Positions 19,113 through 28,270 of a DNA stretch of 64,000 nt are shown here, piece after piece; the first letter of the stretch is position 1, and every line of letters starts with the position of its first letter. Made by a program: the position numbers and the translations under genes. The stretch lies in the IMG/VR virus record IMGVR_UViG_3300047554_000471, positions 1-64,000 of that record; one strand, written 5' to 3'. The notes beneath the pieces are model-generated. The model did not search any database and was not told the origin of the DNA. It worked only from the letters and a program-made list of their open reading frames with translations. The DNA comes from a virus.

Positions 19113-21230
19113 ATGTCTTTACTTTCAACATACAAGATACCACAACCGCGTGGTTACTCAAATACATCGTACTATGTAGAGGATCGCTCAGCTACCTCTC
19201 CAGAGTACTTTGATGTAGAGTACTTTCCTACTGTAGTAGGAGGAGGTCGCCATGTAATTAAGCTGAAAGGTAATGGTGCAAACATGAAACTCAACAGCAC
19301 AATAGACGTTGAGATAGTGGATGCAGAAGGTCAGAGAATCTTTGCTGAGGTTGTAGATTTTGTTGATCGATTCAATAACTACTACATATCGTTTGACATA
19401 TACGATATAACAGCTCAAGGACTTGCAACAGTATACCTAGTTGGTGAGGCTATCATCGATAACCAGGGTAATCTAATACCACAAGAGTATCGCGGAGAGT
19501 ATAATGTAAGATGGGCTCGACAAATATCTATATTACCGTTTGAGAGAAACAACGCAGATTTGTTATTTGATGAACCACCATCAGTATCCGTAGCTCAAGT
19601 TGTAACGCCAGCACGAATAACGACAAACCAACAATCTGGTAGTACTGCCATATACACAACAACGACCAGTAGCATAGACCAATTAACGATAATCACATCA
19701 AACTTTCAGGGTTATGATAGGGATTTTGCATCTAGTGTCAATATCTTAGACGGTTATCTAAAAGCAATTACTGTCGATCCAACCAACAAACCACTAACAG
19801 CAAATAGTGTACCAACAGTCATTCGTAAGACAGAGGATGATATCCAAAATGGCTTTTCTGTAACCAACACATCACGATTTGGTACACTAGTAAAGGCAAC
19901 GTCGTCTTTCTTCTCAAAAGAGATGTTAGGAGGGTACTTTGAGTTTTTTGATTCAGAGTCGTTACCCAGATACCTAAGACCAAGTGCGTCAGGACATATC
20001 CAAGTCTCAGGATCCATCTCAGATCAACTACAATCATACAACGCTACTATTGTAGAGGTTGTGAATAGTACGCAGGCTGTTATCAGCAAAGCTCCATCCG
20101 TACTTGTATATAATACAAGAAGTTTGAGTTCTAATGCTGTGGAAGTTTTCACCTACAAGTCAGCAAGCTTGTTTACTGGAAGTGTTACATTTGTACCGAG
20201 TGTAAACACCTATGCTACGAGCTCAACTGTTAGTCAGTCGTATGTTGAATTTACATTTGGTGATTTGAGCCCAATAAGCGGTCAGGTGTATAGAATTAAG
20301 ACATCGGCTAAACTTGGATCTATCGTTGGTGATTACAAACTACTAAACGATCAGATTGTATCTCCAGTCGAATACTTAACCGATTCAGAATTTTCAAATG
20401 GATTAAACTTTGCTCGACATGATTCGGAGTATAGATTGATAGGTCATTTTAATACTGGATCTATTCTAAGTACTTATTGGAATCTGTATCAAGAGACACC
20501 AAACGGCTTTGACTTGGTGACTGGATCATTAAACACATCAGTATTAGCAGATTCTGTGAAATGTAATGCATCATACACTCAATCATTAGTATTGACGACA
20601 GCCTACAACCAAAACTACAACACAAACCAGACATACACACTAGGTTTTCAGTTGGTGTTAGATCCTTATACGGAGTTGGAGGTTTATATGAATAGTGATC
20701 CATTAAACACATACCTAATAACACCAACAATATATGCGAGAGCTTTCAATAAGACGTCTAACAACGAGAGAGCAAGATATGCAGGTGATACAAACCGCTT
20801 TGGGAAGTATATTGGAAAGATTGTAAACGATAGAAGTACTCGTAAGTATTACGGAAAACTTTTATTTGATTATACTACCGATGCTAATGGTTTTGGTAGA
20901 CCGCTAATGAGAACGAGAGTTATTGATGAGATGAATCAAACCGGTAGTGCTTACCTCAGTGAAGTGAGTGTAAAACCATACACACTCAACGGATTCACAC
21001 CAAACATTGTACAATATGCTGTACCATTACCGCAAGAGTTTATTAGTGCAGCTTCACTTTCACAATCAATCGACTTTAAAATAGATTACTTTGACTACAC
21101 AGGTCGACAATCAGAGTATACAACATTCTTGGATGATGTTACTTTGAACTTAAAAACAACAATCACCTCAAACACTTGTCAGGATGATAAGCTGTATTTT
21201 ACATACGACTTTGTGGAGTCTATTTATTAA
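19113..21230 (+). CDS. Virion protein, probable tail-surface or fibre component
   Basis: 705 residues. The first about 120 residues form a compact beta domain (VEYFPTVVGGGRHVIKLKGN, IDVEIVDAEGQRIFAEVVDF) that looks like an Ig/fibronectin-type attachment module. The remainder is Ser/Thr-rich and beta-like with no enzymatic motif. It is 2 bases from the next gene and shares its promoter. I do not recognise a named family; a fibre or baseplate-periphery role is inferred from composition and position. Confidence 0.65.
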   Translation: MSLLSTYKIPQPRGYSNTSYYVEDRSATSPEYFDVEYFPTVVGGGRHVIKLKGNGANMKLNSTIDVEIVDAEGQRIFAEVVDFVDRFNNYYISFDIYDITAQGLATVYLVGEAIIDNQGNLIPQEYRGEYNVRWARQISILPFERNNADLLFDEPPSVSVAQVVTPARITTNQQSGSTAIYTTTTSSIDQLTIITSNFQGYDRDFASSVNILDGYLKAITVDPTNKPLTANSVPTVIRKTEDDIQNGFSVTNTSRFGTLVKATSSFFSKEMLGGYFEFFDSESLPRYLRPSASGHIQVSGSISDQLQSYNATIVEVVNSTQAVISKAPSVLVYNTRSLSSNAVEVFTYKSASLFTGSVTFVPSVNTYATSSTVSQSYVEFTFGDLSPISGQVYRIKTSAKLGSIVGDYKLLNDQIVSPVEYLTDSEFSNGLNFARHDSEYRLIGHFNTGSILSTYWNLYQETPNGFDLVTGSLNTSVLADSVKCNASYTQSLVLTTAYNQNYNTNQTYTLGFQLVLDPYTELEVYMNSDPLNTYLITPTIYARAFNKTSNNERARYAGDTNRFGKYIGKIVNDRSTRKYYGKLLFDYTTDANGFGRPLMRTRVIDEMNQTGSAYLSEVSVKPYTLNGFTPNIVQYAVPLPQEFISAASLSQSIDFKIDYFDYTGRQSEYTTFLDDVTLNLKTTITSNTCQDDKLYFTYDFVESIY

Positions 21231-21232
21231 TT

Positions 21233-22603
21233 ATGGGTACATTATCAATTAAATCTTTTGACTTGGTATATAAGAGGTTAGGTCCAACTGGAAGTAACTC
21301 TTCACCAAGCCCATATTACGATGGTTATTTGCCTGAGTGGTGGTGGACAGCATCTTTAAATTATCCGGTATCAACAGCAACACCATCAGTATCTGGTGGA
21401 TGGTTGAACTTTCCACCAACAACAGTAGACACGTTTGTATCTACAAGACAATCCTCAAGTAATGCAACATACAAGGCTTTGCCATGGGGATCTTGTGCAA
21501 CAGACTTTTTGTGGAATATTGCAACGCCATCATGGTCTTTTTCAGATAGTAGTCAGGTTTATAGTGGGGCAACTTATGTTGTAAGGCAGTGGGGTGTTTC
21601 AACTAACTTTACGGGAAGCTTTCTTAAAAGGAATTGGAGTGGTTATAGTTCAGTTGGTGTTACGGCATACCCAGTAACCACTAGTTGGTATATCACAGAT
21701 CCAAAATTTGGTGCAGGAACAAATATGTACTACATCCATAGTAGGAATGGTTTATCAACCTATCCAACCTACGTAGGTAGTTGGTATGCGTATGCTGGAG
21801 TTGAGTATAGCGGGCTTGTTGCTTACGATGTAACGTGGCCAAACGTAACAAGCTCAAACGCTACATCATCGATTGACGGTCAGTATTTCGATCTGGGAGG
21901 AGGTGCAGCAATAACAAGAGCGGCAATAAGCAAGTCTTTTGTGACACAATCAATATCAGGCTCAGGAACTGGTACAGTTAATATTAGACACTACACTGAA
22001 GCTTTAAAATCTCGTAGACTATTCTTTCCAATTCCGGTTAGTGGTAGTGGAACTACTGGTGGAACGGATTACTTCTTTAAACTATTCTCAGGTTATGGAG
22101 CAAGTGAGATTTTTTCTGACAACGGAGGTATATATAACGTACAACTTTCCCTAAAAAGAAAAGTCTCAACTGATAACTATCCAGACACTGGATCATTCCT
22201 CAGCGTATTTATACACAACGTACAGTCTCAAGCTCCAACACCAACTGGTAGAATAGCCGGTGCTAGTGGTTGGTATCCACCTGATAATAATATTGTAAAG
22301 ATTGGACATGGCTACCAAGGAGGTCCTCAAATGTCGTTTTACGATGTGCAGACAGGTTATCAGATTGAAAGATTTAACTTTAACGTAATTCAATACGGTT
22401 ATCCAGCACAATTGTGCTTAGAGGCTTCAGGATCATTGACGGATAGTTCATTCTTTGGCATCATTATCGATGATTTGCAGATTTGCAAAATTGGTGTAAC
22501 AACAGATCCACGATTTATTAAACCAACGACTATTGCTCAAAATACATTCAACTTAGGTGCAATGGAAGCGCAGCAGTATGAACCACCATTAGAAGGATCG
22601 TGA
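21233..22603 (+). CDS. Virion protein, function unknown
   Basis: 456 residues, rich in Ser, Gly, Tyr and Trp, as in fibre or adhesin proteins (for example LPEWWWTASLNYPVS and SGYSSVGVTAYPVTTSWY). A later part (ITRAAISKSFVTQSISGS, then LSLKRKV) could be a jelly-roll or carbohydrate-binding fold, but no diagnostic motif is visible. It overlaps the next start by 4 bases (GTGA at 22600-22603). An accessory surface protein is the best guess. Confidence 0.6.
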   Translation: MGTLSIKSFDLVYKRLGPTGSNSSPSPYYDGYLPEWWWTASLNYPVSTATPSVSGGWLNFPPTTVDTFVSTRQSSSNATYKALPWGSCATDFLWNIATPSWSFSDSSQVYSGATYVVRQWGVSTNFTGSFLKRNWSGYSSVGVTAYPVTTSWYITDPKFGAGTNMYYIHSRNGLSTYPTYVGSWYAYAGVEYSGLVAYDVTWPNVTSSNATSSIDGQYFDLGGGAAITRAAISKSFVTQSISGSGTGTVNIRHYTEALKSRRLFFPIPVSGSGTTGGTDYFFKLFSGYGASEIFSDNGGIYNVQLSLKRKVSTDNYPDTGSFLSVFIHNVQSQAPTPTGRIAGASGWYPPDNNIVKIGHGYQGGPQMSFYDVQTGYQIERFNFNVIQYGYPAQLCLEASGSLTDSSFFGIIIDDLQICKIGVTTDPRFIKPTTIAQNTFNLGAMEAQQYEPPLEGS

Positions 22604-23148
22604 TAAGTAATAGCACCATAAGAAACTGTACAAGACCCTTTCCAGCAATACAAGGGCTGCTCAACGAGCATACACTTGGTAAGATTCTTATCAAAAACGT
22701 GTATCAGCCTTGGAATGGTGAAAGTGTAGTTGATATAAAACAGCGACATACAGATAATCCATACACCCTAAGAATAGGAACACCGTCTACAGACAAGCAG
22801 TTGAAGGAAGATGCTGTATATTTTATACTACATTATTTGGCATACAATCCAATAACAAAGGATATTGAGCGTCGTGAGATTGTACCACTACGCAACATGG
22901 AGAAGGTTTACATTGGTCAGTCATTAGATGAGGGTGTATATAAAGACTACCGATTGTTTGTTGATGGTAATGCAGTTGTAGATGATGTGTTTTTGAAAAA
23001 TCACGAACAGCTAAAAGATACATCTCTAGGACGTCTAATAATCAACTTAATGGATAGAACAGAGAAAATGCAGTTGGAGATTGCTAAATTAAAGCGTGAA
23101 CTCGATTCCAAACATATTTATATTCAAGACACCTTAAAGAATGAATAA
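22600..23148 (+). CDS. Conserved phage protein with C-terminal coiled coil
   Basis: 182 residues from a GTG start overlapping the previous stop; its end overlaps the next start by 8 bases. A compact N-terminal domain is followed by LFVDGNAVVDDVFLKNH and a charged helix (LINLMDRTEKMQLEIAKLKR) likely to be a coiled coil that oligomerises it. I do not recognise an enzymatic function. Its place between fibre genes and the internal-protein operon leaves either a tail-assembly or a structural role open. Confidence 0.6.
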   Translation: MISNSTIRNCTRPFPAIQGLLNEHTLGKILIKNVYQPWNGESVVDIKQRHTDNPYTLRIGTPSTDKQLKEDAVYFILHYLAYNPITKDIERREIVPLRNMEKVYIGQSLDEGVYKDYRLFVDGNAVVDDVFLKNHEQLKDTSLGRLIINLMDRTEKMQLEIAKLKRELDSKHIYIQDTLKNE

Positions 23149-25711
23149 ACTTACTAAATTCCTTGTAGAGGGAGTATTAAAGGAGGCGGAAGCCGGAATA
23201 ATTGTAATGTTACCAGGCGGTTTCAAACCTCCTCATGGTGGTCACTTGGAATTAGCAAAGCGTTACGCAGCATTACCTAATGTAGCAGAAGTGCGAATCT
23301 TGATTGGTCCTAAAGAGCGTGATGGAATCACTATGAAGCAGTCTATGGATGTGTGGAAAATCTTGTTAGGAGGTACTACTAATATAAAAGTGGAACAAGC
23401 TCCAAACGACAATCCAATGCGAGCAGCTTATGAGTTTGTAGAAAAAGCTCCAGCTGGAACATATGCTCTAGGAGCTAGCTCAAAAGGGAGTGATTATGCT
23501 CGTGTTAAGGGGTTTGTAGATGGACATGCGTTAGGAGCAAAGTATCACAGACCGGGTGTGAATGTTGTTGAGTTATCTCTAAACACATCACCAATCTTAT
23601 ACAAAGGTCGTACTGATGAATTAAACGGACAAGGTTTGAGTGCATCAACTCTAAGAGCTGATTTAGCAGCAAAAAACTTTGACAACTTCAAAACAAACTA
23701 TCCAGGTATACCAGAATCAACTGTAAAATCTGTATTTAAAATTCTAGCACCAGGACAACCATTACAAGAGGTTGATCTTTCTGCTATAGTAAAGAAGATC
23801 AGTTCAAGATTCCAAGCTTTTTTGAGATCGATAGCTGCTGAGAGTAGAGAGACTAAAGAAGCTTTTGTTATGTTGGCTCAAGCTGCTCAAGGTAAAAAAA
23901 CATTAACCGATGCTGAAAAGGAAGAGATCGGTAATCAGATGAAGGACGTATTGAAGACAGCTGGTATTATCGCAGCTAGTGTTCTTCCAGGTGGAACAAT
24001 TTATTTCATTTTGATTCGCTTATTGCGTTTAGAAAAATACACAATTCCTCAAAATTTCTTAAACAAAGTGGCAACAACAGCTCCACTACTGGAAGAGGAG
24101 ACTTTAAACGAGAATGCTGCAGTAATGGCTGCGATGGCAGCATCAACAGCTGCGTTATTAAGTTCGCAAGGAAAGTATAACAATGGTGGTGATTGGAGCT
24201 TTAATCCAATTGGCTGGTTTAAAGATTTCTTACAAGATAGAAAACTTCAAAAAATAGCTGACAGATTGGTTCAAGACCCAGAAATCCAAAAGCTAGTAAG
24301 GGATCACACATTCTTAGATAAGAATAAAAAAGTAATCGCTACTCAAAACATAAAAGGGATTCAATCGATCCTAAAAAACAAACTCAAACCAGAAGAGATG
24401 CAATATCTTAAATATGGTTGGGGTCCGAGATTAAGAAAAGCTATGAGTTTAACAGAAGGTAGACAGCTTCTTAAAGAGGGTGGCGCAGCAGGTCACATGA
24501 CACATCCTTATGAGGATTATGATTTAACATTCAAAGACGCTAACAATATGATTGATGCAGCTTTGAGTGGTAAGGTTGAATATGCTCAGGAAAAGTTAGA
24601 TGGTCAAAACCTTATGGCCACATACAAGGATGGTCAAGTTCGTGCAGCTAGAAACAAAGGGCATCTAAAAGATGCAGGTGCAACATCATTAACTGTTAAG
24701 CAGGTTGAGGATATGTTTGCAGGACGTGGAGCTATACAATCAGCTTTTGGAGAAGCGATGAAAGATTTAGAAGCTGCAATCAATAAATTAACACCAGAAC
24801 AAAAAGCTGAGTTTTTTGACAACGGTAAGAAGTTTGTCAACTTTGAAGTTCTCTATCCACCAACAAGTAATGTAATCCCTTACGGCGCTACGCAGTTAAG
24901 ATTACACAACATCACAGAATACGATCCAGCAGGTAATGTTGTAAATACAGACACCGATGCTGTTCATAAGCTAGATGGTGCACTACAACAAGTACAAGCT
25001 CAAAATCAAAAAACATACGAAATCCGTGTTACGGATCCAATCACAATTAATAAGTCAGCTGACTATGAAAAGCAGCGTGACGAATTACACCAGAGTCTTA
25101 GAAAACTTAGAGAGCAGTATAAGCTGAAAGAGGATGATAAGGTTAGTGTGTATATTCAAGCTTGGTGGACAAACTACATTAAGAACACTGCAAAACAATA
25201 TAGCTATGATGTTCCAGCAAACACCTTACAACAATTAATCAATCGTTGGGCTTATTCAAATAAAGAGGTTAACATTAAGGTTATTCGTGATGGTATCACA
25301 AACGAAGACTTCAAAAACTGGGTTGTAAATTTCGACAAAAAGGACTATGTTACCCAGAAGAAAATATGCATAAAACCTTTAGAGACAGTATTCCTTAAAC
25401 TTGGTGTTTATACATTGAAAAATGTATCGCAGTTGGTATCTCTAAACCCTAACGATACGGTTAGACAAATCAATAAGGATCTTGATGATGCAATTGCAAA
25501 AATCAAAGCTGCAGCACAAACTCCTGAGATGTCAGACGATGATACATCACTACTTTTCTTAAAAAGAGAGTTAACAAGACTTAAAGATATTGGAGGTTTT
25601 AAAGCAATTGTACCACTAGAGGGTATTGTATTCAAATATAACGGAAAACTCTACAAACTGACTGGAGCATTTGCACCAATCAATCAAATTCTAGGGTACT
25701 TAAAATTCTAA
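23141..25711 (+). CDS. Cytidylyltransferase-like / nucleic-acid-ligase-like nucleotidyltransferase fusion
   Basis: 856 residues. Residues 20-200 form a HIGH-type nucleotidyltransferase domain (as in NMN adenylyl- or cytidylyltransferases): GGFKPPHGGH at 26-35 and a late LSASTLR standing for ISSTxxR. The middle (about 210-440) includes a LETM1-like helical stretch (TDAEKEEIGNQMKDVLK, then VLPGGTIYFIL). From about 450 the protein has covalent nucleotidyltransferase motifs of DNA/RNA ligases: KLDG at 485-488 (probable AMP-accepting Lys485), ARNKGHL, FEV near 568-570, EGIVFK at 827-832 and KLT at 839-841. The N-terminus MNKLTKFLVEG resembles the T4 capsid-targeting peptide. Substrate and biological role are unknown; DNA/RNA repair or NAD-related activity are both possible. 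Confidence 0.8.
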   Translation: MNKLTKFLVEGVLKEAEAGIIVMLPGGFKPPHGGHLELAKRYAALPNVAEVRILIGPKERDGITMKQSMDVWKILLGGTTNIKVEQAPNDNPMRAAYEFVEKAPAGTYALGASSKGSDYARVKGFVDGHALGAKYHRPGVNVVELSLNTSPILYKGRTDELNGQGLSASTLRADLAAKNFDNFKTNYPGIPESTVKSVFKILAPGQPLQEVDLSAIVKKISSRFQAFLRSIAAESRETKEAFVMLAQAAQGKKTLTDAEKEEIGNQMKDVLKTAGIIAASVLPGGTIYFILIRLLRLEKYTIPQNFLNKVATTAPLLEEETLNENAAVMAAMAASTAALLSSQGKYNNGGDWSFNPIGWFKDFLQDRKLQKIADRLVQDPEIQKLVRDHTFLDKNKKVIATQNIKGIQSILKNKLKPEEMQYLKYGWGPRLRKAMSLTEGRQLLKEGGAAGHMTHPYEDYDLTFKDANNMIDAALSGKVEYAQEKLDGQNLMATYKDGQVRAARNKGHLKDAGATSLTVKQVEDMFAGRGAIQSAFGEAMKDLEAAINKLTPEQKAEFFDNGKKFVNFEVLYPPTSNVIPYGATQLRLHNITEYDPAGNVVNTDTDAVHKLDGALQQVQAQNQKTYEIRVTDPITINKSADYEKQRDELHQSLRKLREQYKLKEDDKVSVYIQAWWTNYIKNTAKQYSYDVPANTLQQLINRWAYSNKEVNIKVIRDGITNEDFKNWVVNFDKKDYVTQKKICIKPLETVFLKLGVYTLKNVSQLVSLNPNDTVRQINKDLDDAIAKIKAAAQTPEMSDDDTSLLFLKRELTRLKDIGGFKAIVPLEGIVFKYNGKLYKLTGAFAPINQILGYLKF

Positions 25712-25714
25712 AAA

Positions 25715-26029
25715 ATGAAACTAAAAAAATTACTCGAAAATCAAAGACTAGAAGAAAAGAAGGAAGCGATTGCTTCCTCTCCTAGTACAAACATGACCCT
25801 ACACTACGATGCTGATTTCAAAAACGTGGGAGAAGAGGGAAGTCCTGAGTTTAGCTTTACCATCAGTATATCATCAGTTGGAGGAAAGGAGTTCTTTCGT
25901 TCAGTGGGTGATAGCAATGAGAGCGCTAAGCTTGCCGAAGGTGTACGATTAGAGCTTCGTAGAGCTTTACGTAAGTTTGATAAAAACGTACAATTCGTAA
26001 TCGAAAAATACAAGTTACAAGCACGATGA
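25715..26029 (+). CDS. Small conserved phage protein
   Basis: 104 residues. An N-terminal amphipathic segment (MKLKKLLENQRLEEKK) with an LLE site precedes a small alpha/beta domain (FSFTISISSVGGKEFFRSVG, then a basic helix LRRALRKFD). There is no signal peptide or membrane segment. It sits 3 bases after the nucleotidyltransferase fusion and overlaps the next gene by 4 bases, so all are co-translated. The short N-terminus resembles the leaders of other small proteins here and could be a capsid-targeting peptide; this is inference. Function unknown. Confidence 0.6.
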   Translation: MKLKKLLENQRLEEKKEAIASSPSTNMTLHYDADFKNVGEEGSPEFSFTISISSVGGKEFFRSVGDSNESAKLAEGVRLELRRALRKFDKNVQFVIEKYKLQAR

Positions 26030-26529
26030 GAGATTTATTTGTTACGACAGACTCCAAGTATACAAAGCGTATTGAAGGCGATGTGTGGGAGGAGCAAGGA
26101 AAGTTATGGACCATTAAGAATGGTATAAAAAGAACGGTATCTAAAATGGAAGCAGCTAGAAAGGAGTTGCTGACACCTTTAGCATGTCCGAATTGTGGAA
26201 GAGCCATGAAGCATCATTTGGATGAAAAAGCTTGGGCTACTCACAAAACCTGTTTTGAGTGTGTTATCGATGCAGATCATAAAATGATGAAAAACGGTGA
26301 GTGGTCTGAGTATGAGAAGCAACTTATGCTTAATAACGCACAAGCGTTTTTAAAAGAGTTTGAATCCTACATGAAGGATTATATGGATGAGAGTGTTTCA
26401 AGTTCTAATGTTACCGAGGATGGTATGGTTGAGCGTTGGAAGGACGTAAGTCAAGACCACCTAGAAGAAATTAAAAATCAGGTAGTAGAAAAACTTGAAC
26501 AAAATATTAAAGAGATAAGAGAAAAGTAA
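26026..26529 (+). CDS. Conserved zinc-ribbon phage protein
   Basis: 167 residues. C54, C57, C76 and C79 (CPNC and CFEC) form a likely structural zinc site. The preceding WEEQGKLWTIKNGIKRTVSK is a pattern I associate with large myophages. A helical, acidic C-terminus follows. The family has no established function that I can name; zinc ribbons of this kind often mediate protein or nucleic-acid contacts. It overlaps both neighbours (ATGA upstream, shared A at 26529 downstream). Confidence 0.65.
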   Translation: MRDLFVTTDSKYTKRIEGDVWEEQGKLWTIKNGIKRTVSKMEAARKELLTPLACPNCGRAMKHHLDEKAWATHKTCFECVIDADHKMMKNGEWSEYEKQLMLNNAQAFLKEFESYMKDYMDESVSSSNVTEDGMVERWKDVSQDHLEEIKNQVVEKLEQNIKEIREK

Positions 26530-27137
26530 TGGATTCAGCAATTGTAGCAGCATTTTTGACTGGGGTACTAGGACCAATTGTAGTTCTAGTAACTCGATAT
26601 ACAATCGAACGACGCAAGAAGAAAACCGATATGGTTCAGGAGGCGTTAGAAACTAGTGAAAAAGTGCTCGCAAAGATGGAGCATATTCGAGATGAGTTCC
26701 ATGCAGATCGAGTATGGGTATCTCAGTTTCACAATGGAGGTCACTTTTATCCAACCGGAAAGAGTATCGCTAAGTTTAGCGTTGTGTATGAAGTTGTGTC
26801 TGCAGGTGCTACATCAATCCAAACAAACTTTCAAAACATTCCCGTTAGTCTGTTCTCAAGATTTATCAATCAACTACTAGAAAATGATATTATTGAGGTT
26901 CCAGATTTCAAAGATGAAACAATCGCAACGTGGGGATTGAAGTATATAGCTGAGGAGTCTGGAACAAGATCCGAGTATATTTTTGCTGTTAAGAATATTG
27001 AAGGAAAGTTTATAGCCATTATGGGTATTGACTACACAAAGAGAAAAACTAAACTAGGTATGGAAGATATTAACCACCTAGCAAACCACGCAACTGCAAT
27101 TGGTGGTGTATTAGACACACACTTAAACAAAAAGTAA
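26529..27137 (+). CDS. Membrane-anchored GAF-like protein
   Basis: 202 residues. One N-terminal membrane segment (residues about 4-24, AIVAAFLTGVLGPIVVLVTR) is followed by a basic stop-transfer cluster (ERRKKK) and a short helix. The rest resembles a GAF-type sensor fold, with VWVSQFHNGGHFYPTGKS in the middle and FIAIMGIDYTKRK near the end. I see no output domain. An inner-membrane protein facing the cytoplasm is most likely. The ligand and role are unknown; lysis timing or superinfection control are guesses. Confidence 0.6.
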   Translation: MDSAIVAAFLTGVLGPIVVLVTRYTIERRKKKTDMVQEALETSEKVLAKMEHIRDEFHADRVWVSQFHNGGHFYPTGKSIAKFSVVYEVVSAGATSIQTNFQNIPVSLFSRFINQLLENDIIEVPDFKDETIATWGLKYIAEESGTRSEYIFAVKNIEGKFIAIMGIDYTKRKTKLGMEDINHLANHATAIGGVLDTHLNKK

Positions 27138-27592
27138 TGACAAACGAAGAGTCTCAAGGATTGTGGGCAAACATAAGAGCTAAGCGTGCTCGAGGTGAAG
27201 CACCTGCACGTAAAGGCTCTGAAGCATACAAAAAAGCAGTAGCTGCCGCTAAAAAGATTAACGCACAAGAGGGTGTATATGAAGTAACAATCTGCGATGC
27301 GTGTGCATTATCTTTGATGGAGGATATCAAGGCTGGAAACATACAAATCACTGAGGCTGAATATCAAGGACGTAATGTCCAACTTGGTAAGCCAATGCGA
27401 GGTGATGTTAAGAAATTCAAAGTATACGTTAAAAACCCAGAAGGGAATGTCGTTAAGGTGAACTTTGGGCAGAAGGGTATGAGCATCAAAAAGAACAATC
27501 CAGAGAGACGTAGATCGTTCAGAGCAAGACACAATTGTGATAATCCAGGACCAAGACATAAAGCTCGTTATTGGTCTTGCAGAAAATGGTAA
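27137..27592 (+). CDS. Conserved basic phage protein
   Basis: 151 residues, start overlapping the previous stop by one base. The N-terminus GLWANIRAKRARGEAPARKG is a short basic helix of a type I associate with phages (DUF5872-like). The C-terminus has a Cys/Arg-rich patch (RRRSFRARHNCDNPGPRHKA then RYWSCRKW) that could bind metal or nucleic acid. A helical middle with CDAC links them. The next gene starts 11 bases later. The domain combination is familiar, but its function is not known to me; head-associated or DNA-binding roles are possible. Confidence 0.6.
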   Translation: MTNEESQGLWANIRAKRARGEAPARKGSEAYKKAVAAAKKINAQEGVYEVTICDACALSLMEDIKAGNIQITEAEYQGRNVQLGKPMRGDVKKFKVYVKNPEGNVVKVNFGQKGMSIKKNNPERRRSFRARHNCDNPGPRHKARYWSCRKW

Positions 27593-27602
27593 AATCAAAT
27601 AT

Positions 27603-28010
27603 ATGCCTTATACAGCTAGAAAAGTAGGAGATCAATACTGCGTCTATAAAAAAGATGGTGGTGAAAAAGTAGGTTGCACTGATGGCAACAAGGAAGCTTT
27701 GCGTAAGTACTTAGCTGCACTTCATTTGAATGCAAACGAGAGTGTTAATGAGTTAACCATCACATCAGTCGGTGTGAGGGATTTACTTCGTAAGATATTT
27801 CGTGATCCTAAGTTGATGGATCAATTAAATTTTAAAAATTTCCGAAGCGCTGTTGAGTTTGTACGTACAGCTGATATAGAAGATTTCCATGAGTTAGAAC
27901 GAGAGGTGGAGGCTTACGAACAAGGTAAGCTACACGAACAAGTGCGTCAGCTTGTGAGAGAGAAAATGCAGAAATACGTTTCTGTAAAGTCGAACCAAAA
28001 TAAAAAATAA
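27603..28010 (+). CDS. Conserved phage protein, function unknown
   Basis: 135 residues from the ATG at 27603. The frame stays open to an ATT/ATG further upstream at 27537, but that would overlap the previous gene by 56 bases. The 27603 start gives MPYTARKVGDQYCVYKKDGG and a tidy 10-base gap. The N-terminal domain (to KVGCTDGNKEALRKYLAALH) is a small module I associate with large-phage proteins. A helical charged C-terminus follows. No enzymatic motif is visible. Confidence 0.6.
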   Translation: MPYTARKVGDQYCVYKKDGGEKVGCTDGNKEALRKYLAALHLNANESVNELTITSVGVRDLLRKIFRDPKLMDQLNFKNFRSAVEFVRTADIEDFHELEREVEAYEQGKLHEQVRQLVREKMQKYVSVKSNQNKK

Positions 28011-28016
28011 TGGAAG

Positions 28017-28238
28017 GTGAGAGTAAGAGGAAAGGTAAAAAGACAGGACCTAGCAACCTGGAGCATGATGATAGCTCTATTCTTCAACCCTCTAGGTTTC
28101 GACGTGGTTCAGTATTGGTTGATTCTAGCAACTGGAAGTTTGTGGAGAGCGAATTTCGCTTTGTACTGTATAGCGGGGCTATTCTTTGGATTATCCATTT
28201 TATTTCGATGGCAGTATAGAAAGAGCCTTAAAGTATAA
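28017..28238 (+). CDS. Small two-pass membrane protein
   Basis: 73 residues from a GTG. The protein has a basic N-terminus, then two hydrophobic segments (WSMMIALFFNPLGFDVVQYW and FALYCIAGLFFGLSILF) and a basic tail. An overlapping frame starting with ATG at 28010 (69 residues) lacks this clear membrane pattern and is less likely. The FFNPLGFD motif is one I associate with small phage membrane proteins. Size, topology and position before the coiled-coil membrane pair would suit a holin-like role, but this is inference. Confidence 0.6.
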   Translation: MRVRGKVKRQDLATWSMMIALFFNPLGFDVVQYWLILATGSLWRANFALYCIAGLFFGLSILFRWQYRKSLKV

Positions 28239-28245
28239 CACATAC

Positions 28246-28253
28246 TATTTATA
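28246..28253 (+). promoter_or_regulatory. TATTTATA box (probable late promoter)
   Basis: TATTTATA preceded by AC, 17 bases before the ATG at 28271. Confidence 0.5.
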
Positions 28254-28270
28254 TATAAACGCGTTAAAAA

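Noticed and set aside
28010-28219. 69-residue frame starting at ATG 28010
   Set aside because: It overlaps the two-pass membrane frame (28017-28238), which has the convincing hydrophobic pattern. The 28010 frame lacks it.
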